A stretch of DNA of 64,000 bases from NCBI RefSeq assembly GCF_034048115.1, contig NZ_CP139145.1:1116001-1180000 (forward strand), given 5' to 3'. Both the position numbers and the translations under genes were made by a program. The notes under the pieces were generated by a model. It had not been told where the DNA came from. It was given only the letters and a program-made list of their open reading frames with translations, and did no database searches. This DNA comes from Pseudarthrobacter sp. IC2-21 (lineage in GTDB: Bacteria > Actinomycetota > Actinomycetes > Actinomycetales > Micrococcaceae). This document shows positions 34,906-42,172 of this stretch, one piece after another (the stretch's first letter is position 1; each line of letters opens with the position of its first letter).

Positions 34906-34970
34906 GCAACGCGGGGTCAGATACCGCCCAATAACTTCCGATTTTCGGGCGTAATCTGACCCCGCGTTGC
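34906..34970. repeat. 65-bp palindromic element (REP-like/bidirectional terminator)
   Basis: Perfect 17-bp outer arms GCAACGCGGGGTCAGAT (34906-34922) and complement (34954-34970), plus inner GCCC/GGGC pairing. It fills the gap between the converging mgtA and hydrolase genes, 17 nt after one stop and 2 nt before the other. It is a different sequence from the TAGGTAGCGCT family at 49.7, 62.4 and 63.5 kb. Confidence 0.8.
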
Positions 34971-34972
34971 TT

Positions 34973-35737
34973 CTAGAGGGCCGCTTCCGCCTGCTCCCAG
35001 TGCCGCTTGAGCAGCTCCGCCACACGCTCGGGTTCCACCCGGTGCGGAGGGTCGAAGTGGTGCCGGTGGGGGAACACCTCCAGGTGGAAGTCGGGGAAGA
35101 ACACCCTGGAGAGCCGGCTGGCAGTATCGCCGTAGTCGTCGGGGTTGCTCAGCCCGCCGAGGGCAAAAAACACGGGCTGGCGGAAGGCGGCCAGGCTGGC
35201 CCGGTCCAGATCGTAGGTCTTGAAGGTCCGCAGGAACGCCCTGATGCCCGCCGGCCGCTTGGCCATCCACGGCGGCGGGGGATCCGGCGGCGGCGGGAGG
35301 ACGACGTCGGGCTTTACCCCCAGCCGCATAAAAGCGGCCATGAACTGCTCCTGCGGGAGGGTCTCCAGCTGCTGGTACTGCTTCCAGATCTCCGCGTAGG
35401 CAGGGCTCCAGTCCCAGTTCCCTGCCCAGGCCGGTTCCAGCAGCGCGAGGCTCCGCAGCCTGCCCGGGTATTTGGCGGTGAACGCCAACGCCGCCGCACC
35501 GCCCCCTGAATAGCCCGCCAGATGGAACGTGTCCCATCCCCGGGCGTCGGCCTCGCGCAGGACGCCCTCAACCTCGGTGTCCAGGCTCCAGTCCGGCGGG
35601 GGAGTGTCGCCGGCATACAGCTCCAGGTCCTTGGCGACGGCCTGCACGTCCGGCCCCAAGGCCCGGATCAGCGCGCCGTAGGCGAGGTCGGCGGGGAGCA
35701 CGCTCCCGGGAAGAAGGATGGCCCGCAGTGGTCCCAT
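34973..35737 (-). CDS. Alpha/beta hydrolase
   Basis: A 254-residue alpha/beta-hydrolase. The nucleophile elbow is GYSGGGAAAL (Ser at about 75), an oxyanion loop is LLPGSVLPAD, the acid is probably in GGLSNPDDYGD, and the catalytic His is in VFPHRHHFDPPH. A proline-rich lid (VVLPPPPDPPPPWM) is unusual. The substrate is unknown; esterases, lipases and haloperoxidase-like enzymes share this layout. It is convergent with mgtA, and 57 bp downstream of a TetR gene on the same strand. Confidence 0.85.
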   Translation of the reverse strand: MGPLRAILLPGSVLPADLAYGALIRALGPDVQAVAKDLELYAGDTPPPDWSLDTEVEGVLREADARGWDTFHLAGYSGGGAAALAFTAKYPGRLRSLALLEPAWAGNWDWSPAYAEIWKQYQQLETLPQEQFMAAFMRLGVKPDVVLPPPPDPPPPWMAKRPAGIRAFLRTFKTYDLDRASLAAFRQPVFFALGGLSNPDDYGDTASRLSRVFFPDFHLEVFPHRHHFDPPHRVEPERVAELLKRHWEQAEAAL

Positions 35738-35794
35738 GGCAGGATGCTACGCCTGGCGGAGCGCTTTGGGGAGGACGTATTTCGGGGTACGTGC

Positions 35795-36472
35795 TCAGGC
35801 CGGCGGCTCGGGCAGCAGGTTGGCGGCGAGCGTCCTGGCCATGAACTGCCCATAGCGTTCCGCGCTCCAGCCCCGCTTGAGGACAAGGACCTCGTAGAGT
35901 TCGGCCGAGGTGCTGGTGAACATCACGTCGGCCACCTCCTCTGCGGTCAGGTCAGCCCGCAGGAAGCCCCGGGCGAGCACCTGCCGCGCGTTGTGCAGCA
36001 TCCGCCGGTACCGCGCGGCGTCAACGTCGTTCAGGAGCGCGGCCATGTCCGGATCCCCGCTCGCGGCGGCATCCCTGATGAGCAGGTAGACGGGGGAGCC
36101 GAGGGGGCTGACCTCGGAGATGAACCGGCCAAACTGCTCCATGAGTTCACGCGGATCAGTGACGGTGGCCTGGGCACGGTCCGAACGTTCCTCGGCCGGG
36201 GTGCCGCCGGCTCCAAGCAGGCTCTGCTCGTAGATGGCCCGCACCAGTCCCGGCTTCCCGCCGAAGCTTTTGTAGACGGACTCCTTCGAAACACTTGACG
36301 CCCCGGCGATCGCAGCGATGGTGGTCCGGCCGTACCCGCGCGTCAGAAACAGGTCGCGCGCCTGCGCCAGCACCAGCATCCTGGACTCTTCGGCGGCCTC
36401 CTGGCGGCGCCTGGCATCGTAGGCGCGCGGGCGGGACGCCTCACGGTTCGATGCGTTGACCGGTGCTTCCAC
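35795..36472 (-). CDS. TetR-family regulator
   Basis: A 225-residue regulator. After a 25-residue basic lead (NREASRPRAYDARRRQEAAEE) the helix-turn-helix is RMLVLAQARDLFLTRGYGRT followed by TIAAIAGASSVSKESVYKSFGGKPGLV. The C-terminal domain has the TetR_C pattern (FISEVSPLGSPVYLLIRDAA). It is divergent from the NTF2-like/NAD-binding pair, with a dyad in the gap, and upstream of the hydrolase gene. It probably controls that divergent pair. Confidence 0.88.
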   Translation of the reverse strand: MEAPVNASNREASRPRAYDARRRQEAAEESRMLVLAQARDLFLTRGYGRTTIAAIAGASSVSKESVYKSFGGKPGLVRAIYEQSLLGAGGTPAEERSDRAQATVTDPRELMEQFGRFISEVSPLGSPVYLLIRDAAASGDPDMAALLNDVDAARYRRMLHNARQVLARGFLRADLTAEEVADVMFTSTSAELYEVLVLKRGWSAERYGQFMARTLAANLLPEPPA

Positions 36473-36495
36473 GAGGAATAGACTCCCTGTATCAG

Positions 36496-36518
36496 TTGAT
36501 TACAGCTGACTGTATCAA
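36496..36518. promoter_or_regulatory. Dyad between divergent TetR and NTF2-like genes
   Basis: TTGATTACAG (36496-36505), CTGA centre, CTGTATCAA (36510-36518): near-perfect arms with one extra T on the left. CTGTATCA also occurs at 36488-36495, giving a third half-site. A good candidate operator for the TetR protein at 35795-36472. Confidence 0.6.
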
Positions 36519-36571
36519 ATTCAGCGTACCAGCCTCTCCGCCTCCCGCGACGGACAACGAAGGAGCAGATC

Positions 36572-37018
36572 ATGGACGCATCAGGTATGGAGCGTCTTCC
36601 CGAAGGCCCGGTGCGGCGCATGGTGGCCGCCGCAAACCGCCACGACCTCGACGCGATGGTGTCGGAGTTCGCCGAGGACTATGAGAACGTCACCCCGGCC
36701 CACCCCGCCCGAAGCTTTAGGGGTTCAGCCCAGGTGCGGAAGAATTGGACCGCTCTTTTCGCCGGCCTGCCGGACCTGAGCCTCACCGTGCATGACGCCG
36801 CGACCGGCCCGGGCGGCAAGGTCTGGATGGAATGGAGCAACCGGGGCACCCGCCCGGACGGAACCGTGAGCAGGTCCGCAGGCATCGCCATCCTCACCGT
36901 CCGCGGCGGCAAGATCGCCGGCGCACACTTTTACCTTGAACCGGTCGAGCGGGAATCCGGGGACGTGAACGCCGCGGTCAGCATGGCCGTCCGCGGGACA
37001 GGCGGTGAACGGCCATGA
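36572..37018 (+). CDS. NTF2-like (SnoaL-type polyketide cyclase fold) protein
   Basis: A 148-residue SnoaL-like protein: an N-terminal helix MVAAANRHDLDAMVSEFAEDYENVTP, then FRGSAQVRKNWTALFAGLPDLSLTVHD, and end strands GIAILTVRGGKIAGAHFYLEPV. The order of strands is that of small NTF2-like hydrolase/isomerase folds. It overlaps the following NAD(P)-binding gene by 4 nt (ATGA), so the two act together. The job may be modification of a small xenobiotic under TetR control. AAGGAG precedes ATG 36572. Confidence 0.82.
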   Translation: MDASGMERLPEGPVRRMVAAANRHDLDAMVSEFAEDYENVTPAHPARSFRGSAQVRKNWTALFAGLPDLSLTVHDAATGPGGKVWMEWSNRGTRPDGTVSRSAGIAILTVRGGKIAGAHFYLEPVERESGDVNAAVSMAVRGTGGERP

Positions 37019-37881
37019 TCCTGGTTGTCGGCGGGACAGGCCGGCTCGGCCGTGCCCTGGTGCCCCTGCTGGTGGACGCCGGCCACCAGGTCCGGGTCAT
37101 GGCACGCGGCAAGTCCCAGCCCTTCCCCGGGACCGCGGCCGACGGCGTCGAGCTCCTGCGCGGCGACCTCGCCTCCGAGGAGGACTGCCGGAAAGCCGTG
37201 GCCGGGTGCACGGCGGCCGTGTTCGCGGCCTCGGGGTTCGGCATCAAGGACTCCGACCCGCGCACCGTTGACCGTGACGGCGCCATCCGGCTGGTGCACG
37301 CGGCTGCCGCCGCCGGCGTGGAACACCTGGTGATGATGTCCATGCACGGCGCCGCTGCCAACGGGCCCATCGAGTTCCTGCGCTGCAAGGCCGCGGCCGA
37401 GGATGCGCTCCGGGCATCCGGCATGGCCTGGACCGTCATCCGGGCGGGCGCCCTCCTGGAGCAGCGGCTCGCGAACATGACCGCCCCGCTCGAGTCCAAG
37501 GACAAAGTCATGGTGTTCGGGTCCGGGCGCGCCCCCGTCACCTACACGTCCGTCAAGGACGCCGCCGCGCTGGTGGTCCGTGCGGTTTCTGACCCTGCAC
37601 TGCGGAACCGTGTCATCGAATGGGGATCGGCCACAGCCACGGCCAACGAGGTGGCCGAGGCCGTGCTGGCCCGGTCAGGCCACGGTTCGGTCCAGCGGAT
37701 CCCCGCGGCCGCCGAGCGGGTCCTGTCCGTTGCGGCGAGGCCGTTCTCCCCGTTCCTTGCCCGGATCGCCAAGGCCGGGATCTGGGAGGAATCCGGCGGC
37801 GCAGCCTTTCAGTGGGCGCCCTCCCGCGCCGAGTTCCCGGACATCCCCGTCACCGGATTGCAGGAGGTCCTGAAAAGCTGA
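37015..37881 (+). CDS. NAD(P)H-binding atypical SDR (NmrA-like)
   Basis: A 288-residue Rossmann protein. The nucleotide site is VVGGTGRLGRALVP at residues 4-17, then LRGDLASEEDCRKAVAG and MMSMHGAAANGP in the usual atypical-SDR positions; the active Tyr-Lys pair of classical SDRs is not obvious. It may act as an NAD(P)-dependent reductase or as a redox-sensing protein. It is coupled to the NTF2-like gene and followed by a hairpin terminator. Confidence 0.85.
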   Translation: MILVVGGTGRLGRALVPLLVDAGHQVRVMARGKSQPFPGTAADGVELLRGDLASEEDCRKAVAGCTAAVFAASGFGIKDSDPRTVDRDGAIRLVHAAAAAGVEHLVMMSMHGAAANGPIEFLRCKAAAEDALRASGMAWTVIRAGALLEQRLANMTAPLESKDKVMVFGSGRAPVTYTSVKDAAALVVRAVSDPALRNRVIEWGSATATANEVAEAVLARSGHGSVQRIPAAAERVLSVAARPFSPFLARIAKAGIWEESGGAAFQWAPSRAEFPDIPVTGLQEVLKS

Positions 37882-37915
37882 GCACTTTCCGGTTCCGGCG
37901 GCCCCGGAAAGTGCT
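37881..37915 (+). terminator. Terminator-like hairpin
   Basis: A perfect 12-bp inverted repeat AGCACTTTCCGG (37881-37892) with its complement (37904-37915), 11-nt loop, starting at the last base of the stop codon of the SDR gene. The following TATACC is short. Confidence 0.6.
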
Positions 37916-38000
37916 ATACCTAGCCTTAGGCAACTAGCTGGGGCTGCGTGCAGAGCGTTATTCGGTCGGACCCGGGGCTGCCCGGAGGCTGGAGGCAAAG

Positions 38001-38477
38001 ATGCTGAAATGCCCAGTCACCGCCCGCCTCGCAGCGCTCGCCTTCCTGGTCTCCGCCGTGCTCACCGTCCTCACCGGATGCAGCGGCGGCAGCGGCGGCG
38101 GCAGCGGCGTCAACGAATCCGTCAGCACCGCCGTGCAAGACAGCTCCTCCGCCATCGCCACGTCGCGCCTGGTCCTCCAGCAGATCTCAGGCGGCAAGCT
38201 CACCCGGGCCGCCAGCTCCACTGCGCTGGACGACGCCCTGAAGGAACTCCAGACCAGCCGGGACGCCGTGGCCAAGCTGGCCCCCGGCACGGGGCAGGAC
38301 CGTGACACCGTCGCCGCAGCGCTTGAGGTCCTGGACGGCTGCGCGGCCGCCCTGTCCACCGCCCGGAATGCGGTGGCCAGCAGTGACGGCACCCCTGCCA
38401 TCGCGGACGGCAGCCGGGAACTTGCTGCCGCGGCGGACCGGCTCGCCCAACTGAGCGCAAAGGAGGGCGGGAAGTGA
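38001..38477 (+). CDS. Small lipoprotein of unknown function
   Basis: A 158-residue lipoprotein: signal peptide with lipobox LTGC (Cys at about 27), a Gly/Ser linker, and a helical domain with heptad-like Ala/Leu pattern (SSAIATSRLVLQQISGG, ELQTSRDAVAKLAPG, ELAAAADRLAQLSAK). The domain resembles no family I know. It overlaps the divergent Nramp gene by 4 nt, so it is probably an extracytoplasmic partner of that transporter. Confidence 0.8.
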   Translation: MLKCPVTARLAALAFLVSAVLTVLTGCSGGSGGGSGVNESVSTAVQDSSSAIATSRLVLQQISGGKLTRAASSTALDDALKELQTSRDAVAKLAPGTGQDRDTVAAALEVLDGCAAALSTARNAVASSDGTPAIADGSRELAAAADRLAQLSAKEGGK

Positions 38478-39703
38478 AGCGCCTCCTCGGCGTCGCACTC
38501 GGCGTCCTGACCGCCATCGGCGGGTTTGTGGACATCGGCGATCTGGTGACCAACGCGGTCGTCGGTTCCCGTTTTGGCCTGTCGCTGGTGTGGGTGGTGG
38601 GAGTCGGCGTGGTGGGGATCTGCCTGTTCGCCAACATGTCCGGGCGGGTGGCGGCGGCGTCCGGCCGGACCACGTTCGAGGTGATCCGGGAACGGCTGGG
38701 AGCGCGGGCGGGGCTGGCCAACCTGGCCGCCTCCTTCCTGATCAACCTGATGACCGTGACCGCTGAGATCGGCGGCGTGGCGCTGGCCCTCCAATTGGCC
38801 AGCAGCGTGTACTACCTGCTGTGGATTCCGGTGGCGGCGTTCGCCGTGTGGCTGGTGATCTGGCGGGTGAAATTCTCCGTCATGGAAAACGTCACCGGCC
38901 TGCTGGGGCTGACCCTCGTTACGTTCGCCGTGGCGCTGTTCCTGCTCAAGCCGGACTGGGGTTCCCTCGCCAACCAGGTCCTGGCGCCCGCGGTCCCGGC
39001 CCAGGAAACCGCGCCCACCTACTGGTACTACGCCATTGCCCTGTTCGGCGCCGCCATGACCCCGTACGAGGTGTTCTTCTTCTCCTCCGGGGCTGTGGAG
39101 GAAGGGTGGACGGTCAAGGACCTCGGCCAGTCCAGGATCAACGTCCTGGTGGGCTTTCCGCTGGGCGGCCTGCTGTCCGTGTCCATCGCCGCGGTGTCCG
39201 CGGTGGTTCTTCTCCCGGCGGGCATCGCGGTGACCTCCCTGTCCCAGGTGGTTCTCCCGGTGGCTGAGGGGGCCGGAAAGGTGGGCCTGGCATTCGTGCT
39301 GGTGGGAATGGTGGCGGCGACGTTCGGCGCGGCCCTGGAGACCACCCTCTCCAGCGGCTACACCCTGGCACAGTTCTTCGGCTGGTCCTGGGGCAAATTC
39401 CGCCGCCCGGCCCAGGCCGCCCGCTTCCACCTGGCCATGATCATCTGTCTGCTGGTGGGCATCGGGGTGCTGGCAACCGGCGCGGACCCCGTCCTGGTCA
39501 CTGAATACTCCGTGGTGTTCTCCGCCATCGCCCTGCCCCTGACCTATCTGCCCATCCTGATCGTGGCCAACGATCCGCAGTACATGGGCGAACACGTCAA
39601 CGGCCGGCCCGTGAACGTGCTGGCCATGATCTACCTGCTCATCATCCTGGTGGCTTCCGTGGCCGCCATCCCGCTGATGATCGTGACAGGAGCGGGAGCA
39701 TGA
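38474..39703 (+). CDS. Divergent Nramp-family transporter
   Basis: A 409-residue, about 11-helix membrane protein with the Nramp architecture. The canonical metal-site motifs are altered: helix 1 has DIGD (20-23) instead of DPGN, and helix 6 has MTPYE (195-199) instead of the MPH motif. AEIGGVALALQL and ETTLSSGYTLAQFFGW retain the family pattern around helices 3 and 8. It probably does not move Mn2+/Fe2+ in the usual way; Mg2+ or another substrate is possible. It is sandwiched between a lipoprotein and two PRC-like proteins with 4-14 nt overlaps, a cassette of four. Confidence 0.82.
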   Translation: MKRLLGVALGVLTAIGGFVDIGDLVTNAVVGSRFGLSLVWVVGVGVVGICLFANMSGRVAAASGRTTFEVIRERLGARAGLANLAASFLINLMTVTAEIGGVALALQLASSVYYLLWIPVAAFAVWLVIWRVKFSVMENVTGLLGLTLVTFAVALFLLKPDWGSLANQVLAPAVPAQETAPTYWYYAIALFGAAMTPYEVFFFSSGAVEEGWTVKDLGQSRINVLVGFPLGGLLSVSIAAVSAVVLLPAGIAVTSLSQVVLPVAEGAGKVGLAFVLVGMVAATFGAALETTLSSGYTLAQFFGWSWGKFRRPAQAARFHLAMIICLLVGIGVLATGADPVLVTEYSVVFSAIALPLTYLPILIVANDPQYMGEHVNGRPVNVLAMIYLLIILVASVAAIPLMIVTGAGA

Positions 39704-40107
39704 AAACTGACCGTCCGCTGGCACCGGTTCCCCCCGTGGCGGGCCGCACCCTGGACGCGCAGCTCCATTTGATGGACCGGCAGGTGTTGGATCACGACGG
39801 CGTCCCGGTCACCACCGTGGACGACCTCGAGCTCAGCGGGCCTGCTTTGGACACGGAGCTGGAGCCCGGCACCCCGGCGCCGGTGCTCACGGCCCTGCTT
39901 ACCGGTCCGGTGCTGGGCACCCGCATCTTCGGCGGCAGGCCGCCGTCGGCACGGCTGATCCGGATCCCCTGGAAGGACGTGGCCGACGTCGGCGTTGTCA
40001 TCAGCCTGGGCATCAGCGGCGAGAACCTGGACGCCGGCTGGGTGGAACGCTGGATCCGGGACAAGGTCATCGGGCGCATTCCGGGAGGGCGCCATGATCC
40101 TCGGTGA
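39700..40107 (+). CDS. PRC-barrel-like cytoplasmic protein 1
   Basis: A 135-residue protein with a beta-rich start resembling a PRC barrel (DAQLHLMDRQVLDHDGVPVTTVDDLEL), then a Gly/Pro-rich loop, and IRIPWKDVADVGVVISLG near the end. Such domains occur as cytoplasmic regulatory parts with MgtE-like and other transporters. ATG 39700 overlaps the Nramp stop by 4 nt and the next gene begins inside this one by 14 nt. Probably a regulatory subunit of the transporter (inference). Confidence 0.68.
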   Translation: MKTDRPLAPVPPVAGRTLDAQLHLMDRQVLDHDGVPVTTVDDLELSGPALDTELEPGTPAPVLTALLTGPVLGTRIFGGRPPSARLIRIPWKDVADVGVVISLGISGENLDAGWVERWIRDKVIGRIPGGRHDPR

Positions 40108-40441
40108 CCTGCTGGGCGTGAACGTCTACGACGACGGCGGCACGCGCCTGGGGCGCGTGGCCGACGCCCGGTTTGTGGTGGACGGGACCCCGCGGCAGCT
40201 GCTGGCCGAGGCGCGCCTGCTGGGACTGGTGGTCAGCCCGCACAGCGCCGCCTCGTTCCTGGGCTACGAGCGGACCGGGCTCAGCCGGCCGTGGCCGCTG
40301 CCCCGCATGCTGCGCTGGCGGCACCGCGGTTCGTTCCTGGTGCTGTGGGAGGACATCGCCATGATTGGCGCAGAGTCTGTGCGGCTGCGGCCCGGCTTTA
40401 CCGCCTACTCTCCGGCCCTGGACGGGTCAGGCCAGGAGTAG
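40094..40441 (+). CDS. PRC-barrel-like cytoplasmic protein 2
   Basis: A 115-residue protein with a clear PRC-like start: MILGDLLGVNVYDDGGTRLGRVADARFVVDG, followed by a proline-containing loop RPWPLPRMLRWRHRGSFLVLWEDIAMIG. ATG 40094 lies in the end of the previous gene and has GGGAGGG upstream. It ends the lipoprotein-Nramp-PRC-PRC cassette. Presumably the two PRC-like proteins act together. Confidence 0.7.
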   Translation: MILGDLLGVNVYDDGGTRLGRVADARFVVDGTPRQLLAEARLLGLVVSPHSAASFLGYERTGLSRPWPLPRMLRWRHRGSFLVLWEDIAMIGAESVRLRPGFTAYSPALDGSGQE

Positions 40442-40473
40442 GGACCCGGAAGTCGCGACCCGAAGTAGAGCTC

Positions 40474-41544
40474 TCAGCGCGGCGTCGGGCGGGCCAGGGT
40501 GATCCACAGATGCCAGAGCATCCCGGCAAAGGTTGCCAGGAACGCGGCCACGGCCAACCACAGCTCGGCCTGCCCGATCGCGGCGACGATGGGCAGATCC
40601 GATGCGCGGCCCAGGTAGATGCCGGCCACGGCGTACATGCCCAGCGGGAAGATGACGCTCCAGAGGCCGGGCTCGTAGGACAGCGGCACGCGGTGGATCA
40701 CGTGCCGCCACCAGCCGGCCGCGAGCAGCACCGGGAAGAGCCACGAGGCGAAGGACCAGAACACCACGGAGGATCCGGCCACCAGGCCCCGCGTCGCGTC
40801 CACCATCGGCGCGCCGGCCATCTCGACGATCCGTGCGCCGGCCAGGACGCTGATGGCCATGGCGCCCATGGCCACGAAGTACTGCGGCCTGAGGTCCTCG
40901 GGCCGGATGGGGTAGGTCATGAGCCGCAGCGAGACGAAGATCCCCACCGCGGCGTACAGGATGAGCCCCACGGACCAGGCCACCACCGCCACGAGGGCCA
41001 GGGCGGCGCGCCAGTCCGGCCCTGCAACGGGTTCAATGGATGCGGCCGCCACGGACACGGACTGGCTCGCCACGCACCAGATGAACCAGGTGCCGTTGGC
41101 GTCCTTGACCACCGGCCGCTCGTCCCGGCCCAGCACGGCGGTCCATGGCACCACATAGCCGAGCACCACCCAGGCGAGCACCGCCACAGCGAGGAGTGCC
41201 GCCGTCGTGCCCGGCCACCCCGCCATGCCCAGCCGCACACCCAGCACATTGGTGCCGGCGATGAAGGTGAAGAAGCCGAACGCCCGGGCCGGGTCCATGA
41301 AGTCCCGGCGCATGTCGGCGCGGAACCTGGCCAGCCGGGCAAGGCTCAGGGTGAGGATCACCGCGTAGGAGGCCGCGCAGATCACCAGGAGTGCCGCGGA
41401 AAACGCGTGGAAGCCCTCAAGTTCAAGCCCCACTGAGATGATGCCGGCGGCCATGGGGAGGGCAAAATACCCCGGGGTGAGAGTCTGCACCGACTCTGCA
41501 ATGCGGGAGCGGAGCGAATCTGGGACGGGGCGAGCCGTGGTCAT
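40474..41544 (-). CDS. TehA/SLAC1-family (TDT) transporter
   Basis: A 356-residue protein with about ten helices and the tellurite-resistance/dicarboxylate transporter pattern: LTPGYFALPMAAGIISVGLEL at the start, AGTNVLGVRLGMAG, WFIWCVASQSVSV and the C-terminal SYEPGLWSVIFPLGMYAVAGIYLG. TDT members move dicarboxylates, anions or sulfite. No other resistance gene is near. It is convergent with the PRC-like genes, and divergent from the cold-shock gene. Confidence 0.86.
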   Translation of the reverse strand: MTTARPVPDSLRSRIAESVQTLTPGYFALPMAAGIISVGLELEGFHAFSAALLVICAASYAVILTLSLARLARFRADMRRDFMDPARAFGFFTFIAGTNVLGVRLGMAGWPGTTAALLAVAVLAWVVLGYVVPWTAVLGRDERPVVKDANGTWFIWCVASQSVSVAAASIEPVAGPDWRAALALVAVVAWSVGLILYAAVGIFVSLRLMTYPIRPEDLRPQYFVAMGAMAISVLAGARIVEMAGAPMVDATRGLVAGSSVVFWSFASWLFPVLLAAGWWRHVIHRVPLSYEPGLWSVIFPLGMYAVAGIYLGRASDLPIVAAIGQAELWLAVAAFLATFAGMLWHLWITLARPTPR

Positions 41545-41835
41545 GCCCCCAGTTTAGGGCTGGCACCAGTCAGGGTGGTTGTGCTGGCAGCGGCCCCGGA
41601 GCGGGGACGCTGAGGCCGGAATCCGCAGGCCCCGGGGCACGGTTCGTTGCTGTTGGTAAATAACGGCGGAAATCTCCTGTATGGTTAATCCTGTTGTTGT
41701 GTTTATGCAGTTGGTAGTTCAGGCAGTACGCGCGGTCGAAAGTCCGCGTTCTTCTGAAGTAGCGGTTTTGAACACCCCACACCGGAGGACCCGAAAGTCG
41801 GGACTTTTCCTCCACCTTCACGAAGGACAAAAATA
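41545..41835 (+). promoter_or_regulatory. Long leader/upstream region of the cold-shock gene
   Basis: About 290 bp without a protein gene separate the TehA-like gene from the cold-shock gene. The last 180 bp are clearly less GC-rich than the surroundings, as is usual for a structured cold-shock 5' leader. An AAGGAC site lies at 41825-41830. I cannot place the promoter with confidence. Confidence 0.45.
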
Positions 41836-42039
41836 ATGGCTACTGGTACCGTCAAATGGTTTAACGCTGAAAAGGGCTTCGGCTTCATTTCCCCCGATGA
41901 CTCCTCACAGGACGTTTTCGCACACTACTCTGCGATCGCTTCCTCCGGCTTCCGCTCACTCGAAGAGAACCAGAAGGTTTCCTTCGAAACCGAGCAGGGC
42001 CCCAAGGGTCCCCAGGCCGTAAACATCCAGTCCCTCTAA
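41836..42039 (+). CDS. Cold-shock protein (CspA family)
   Basis: A 67-residue OB-fold RNA/DNA-binding chaperone. RNP1 is KGFGFI (16-21) and RNP2 is VFAHYS, a slight variant of [21 protein letters not shown] and [17 protein letters not shown] complete the family pattern. It melts mRNA secondary structure, mostly after temperature downshift. Codon use is strongly biased (TCC, GTT, AAG), which indicates a highly expressed gene. A strong intrinsic terminator follows. Confidence 0.97.
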   Translation: MATGTVKWFNAEKGFGFISPDDSSQDVFAHYSAIASSGFRSLEENQKVSFETEQGPKGPQAVNIQSL

Positions 42040-42077
42040 TTCCTTAGAGATTCTGGGGCCTTAGGGTTTCATATTTC

Positions 42078-42113
42078 AAAGCAGGACCGGTTCATTTGAA
42101 CCGGTCCTGCTTT
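42078..42113 (+). terminator. Intrinsic terminator of the cold-shock gene
   Basis: Perfect 17-bp arms (42078-42094 and 42097-42113) around GGACCGGTTCA, flanked by AAA on the left and TTT on the right, so it can act in both directions: for the cold-shock gene and for the converging oxidase gene at 42173. Confidence 0.88.
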
Positions 42114-42172
42114 CTGTTAACCCCTTGCGGCGTGACGTCCAAGGTCCTGCCGTTGTCACCTGCCGCTTTTGG

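Noticed and set aside
32270..34909. An 879-codon minus-strand frame opposite mgtA
   Set aside because: Same shadow effect; no domain, no ribosome site, composition unlike real proteins.
37958..39724. 588-codon minus-strand frame opposite the lipoprotein and Nramp genes
   Set aside because: Antisense shadow; His/Gln/Gly-rich translation without family resemblance.
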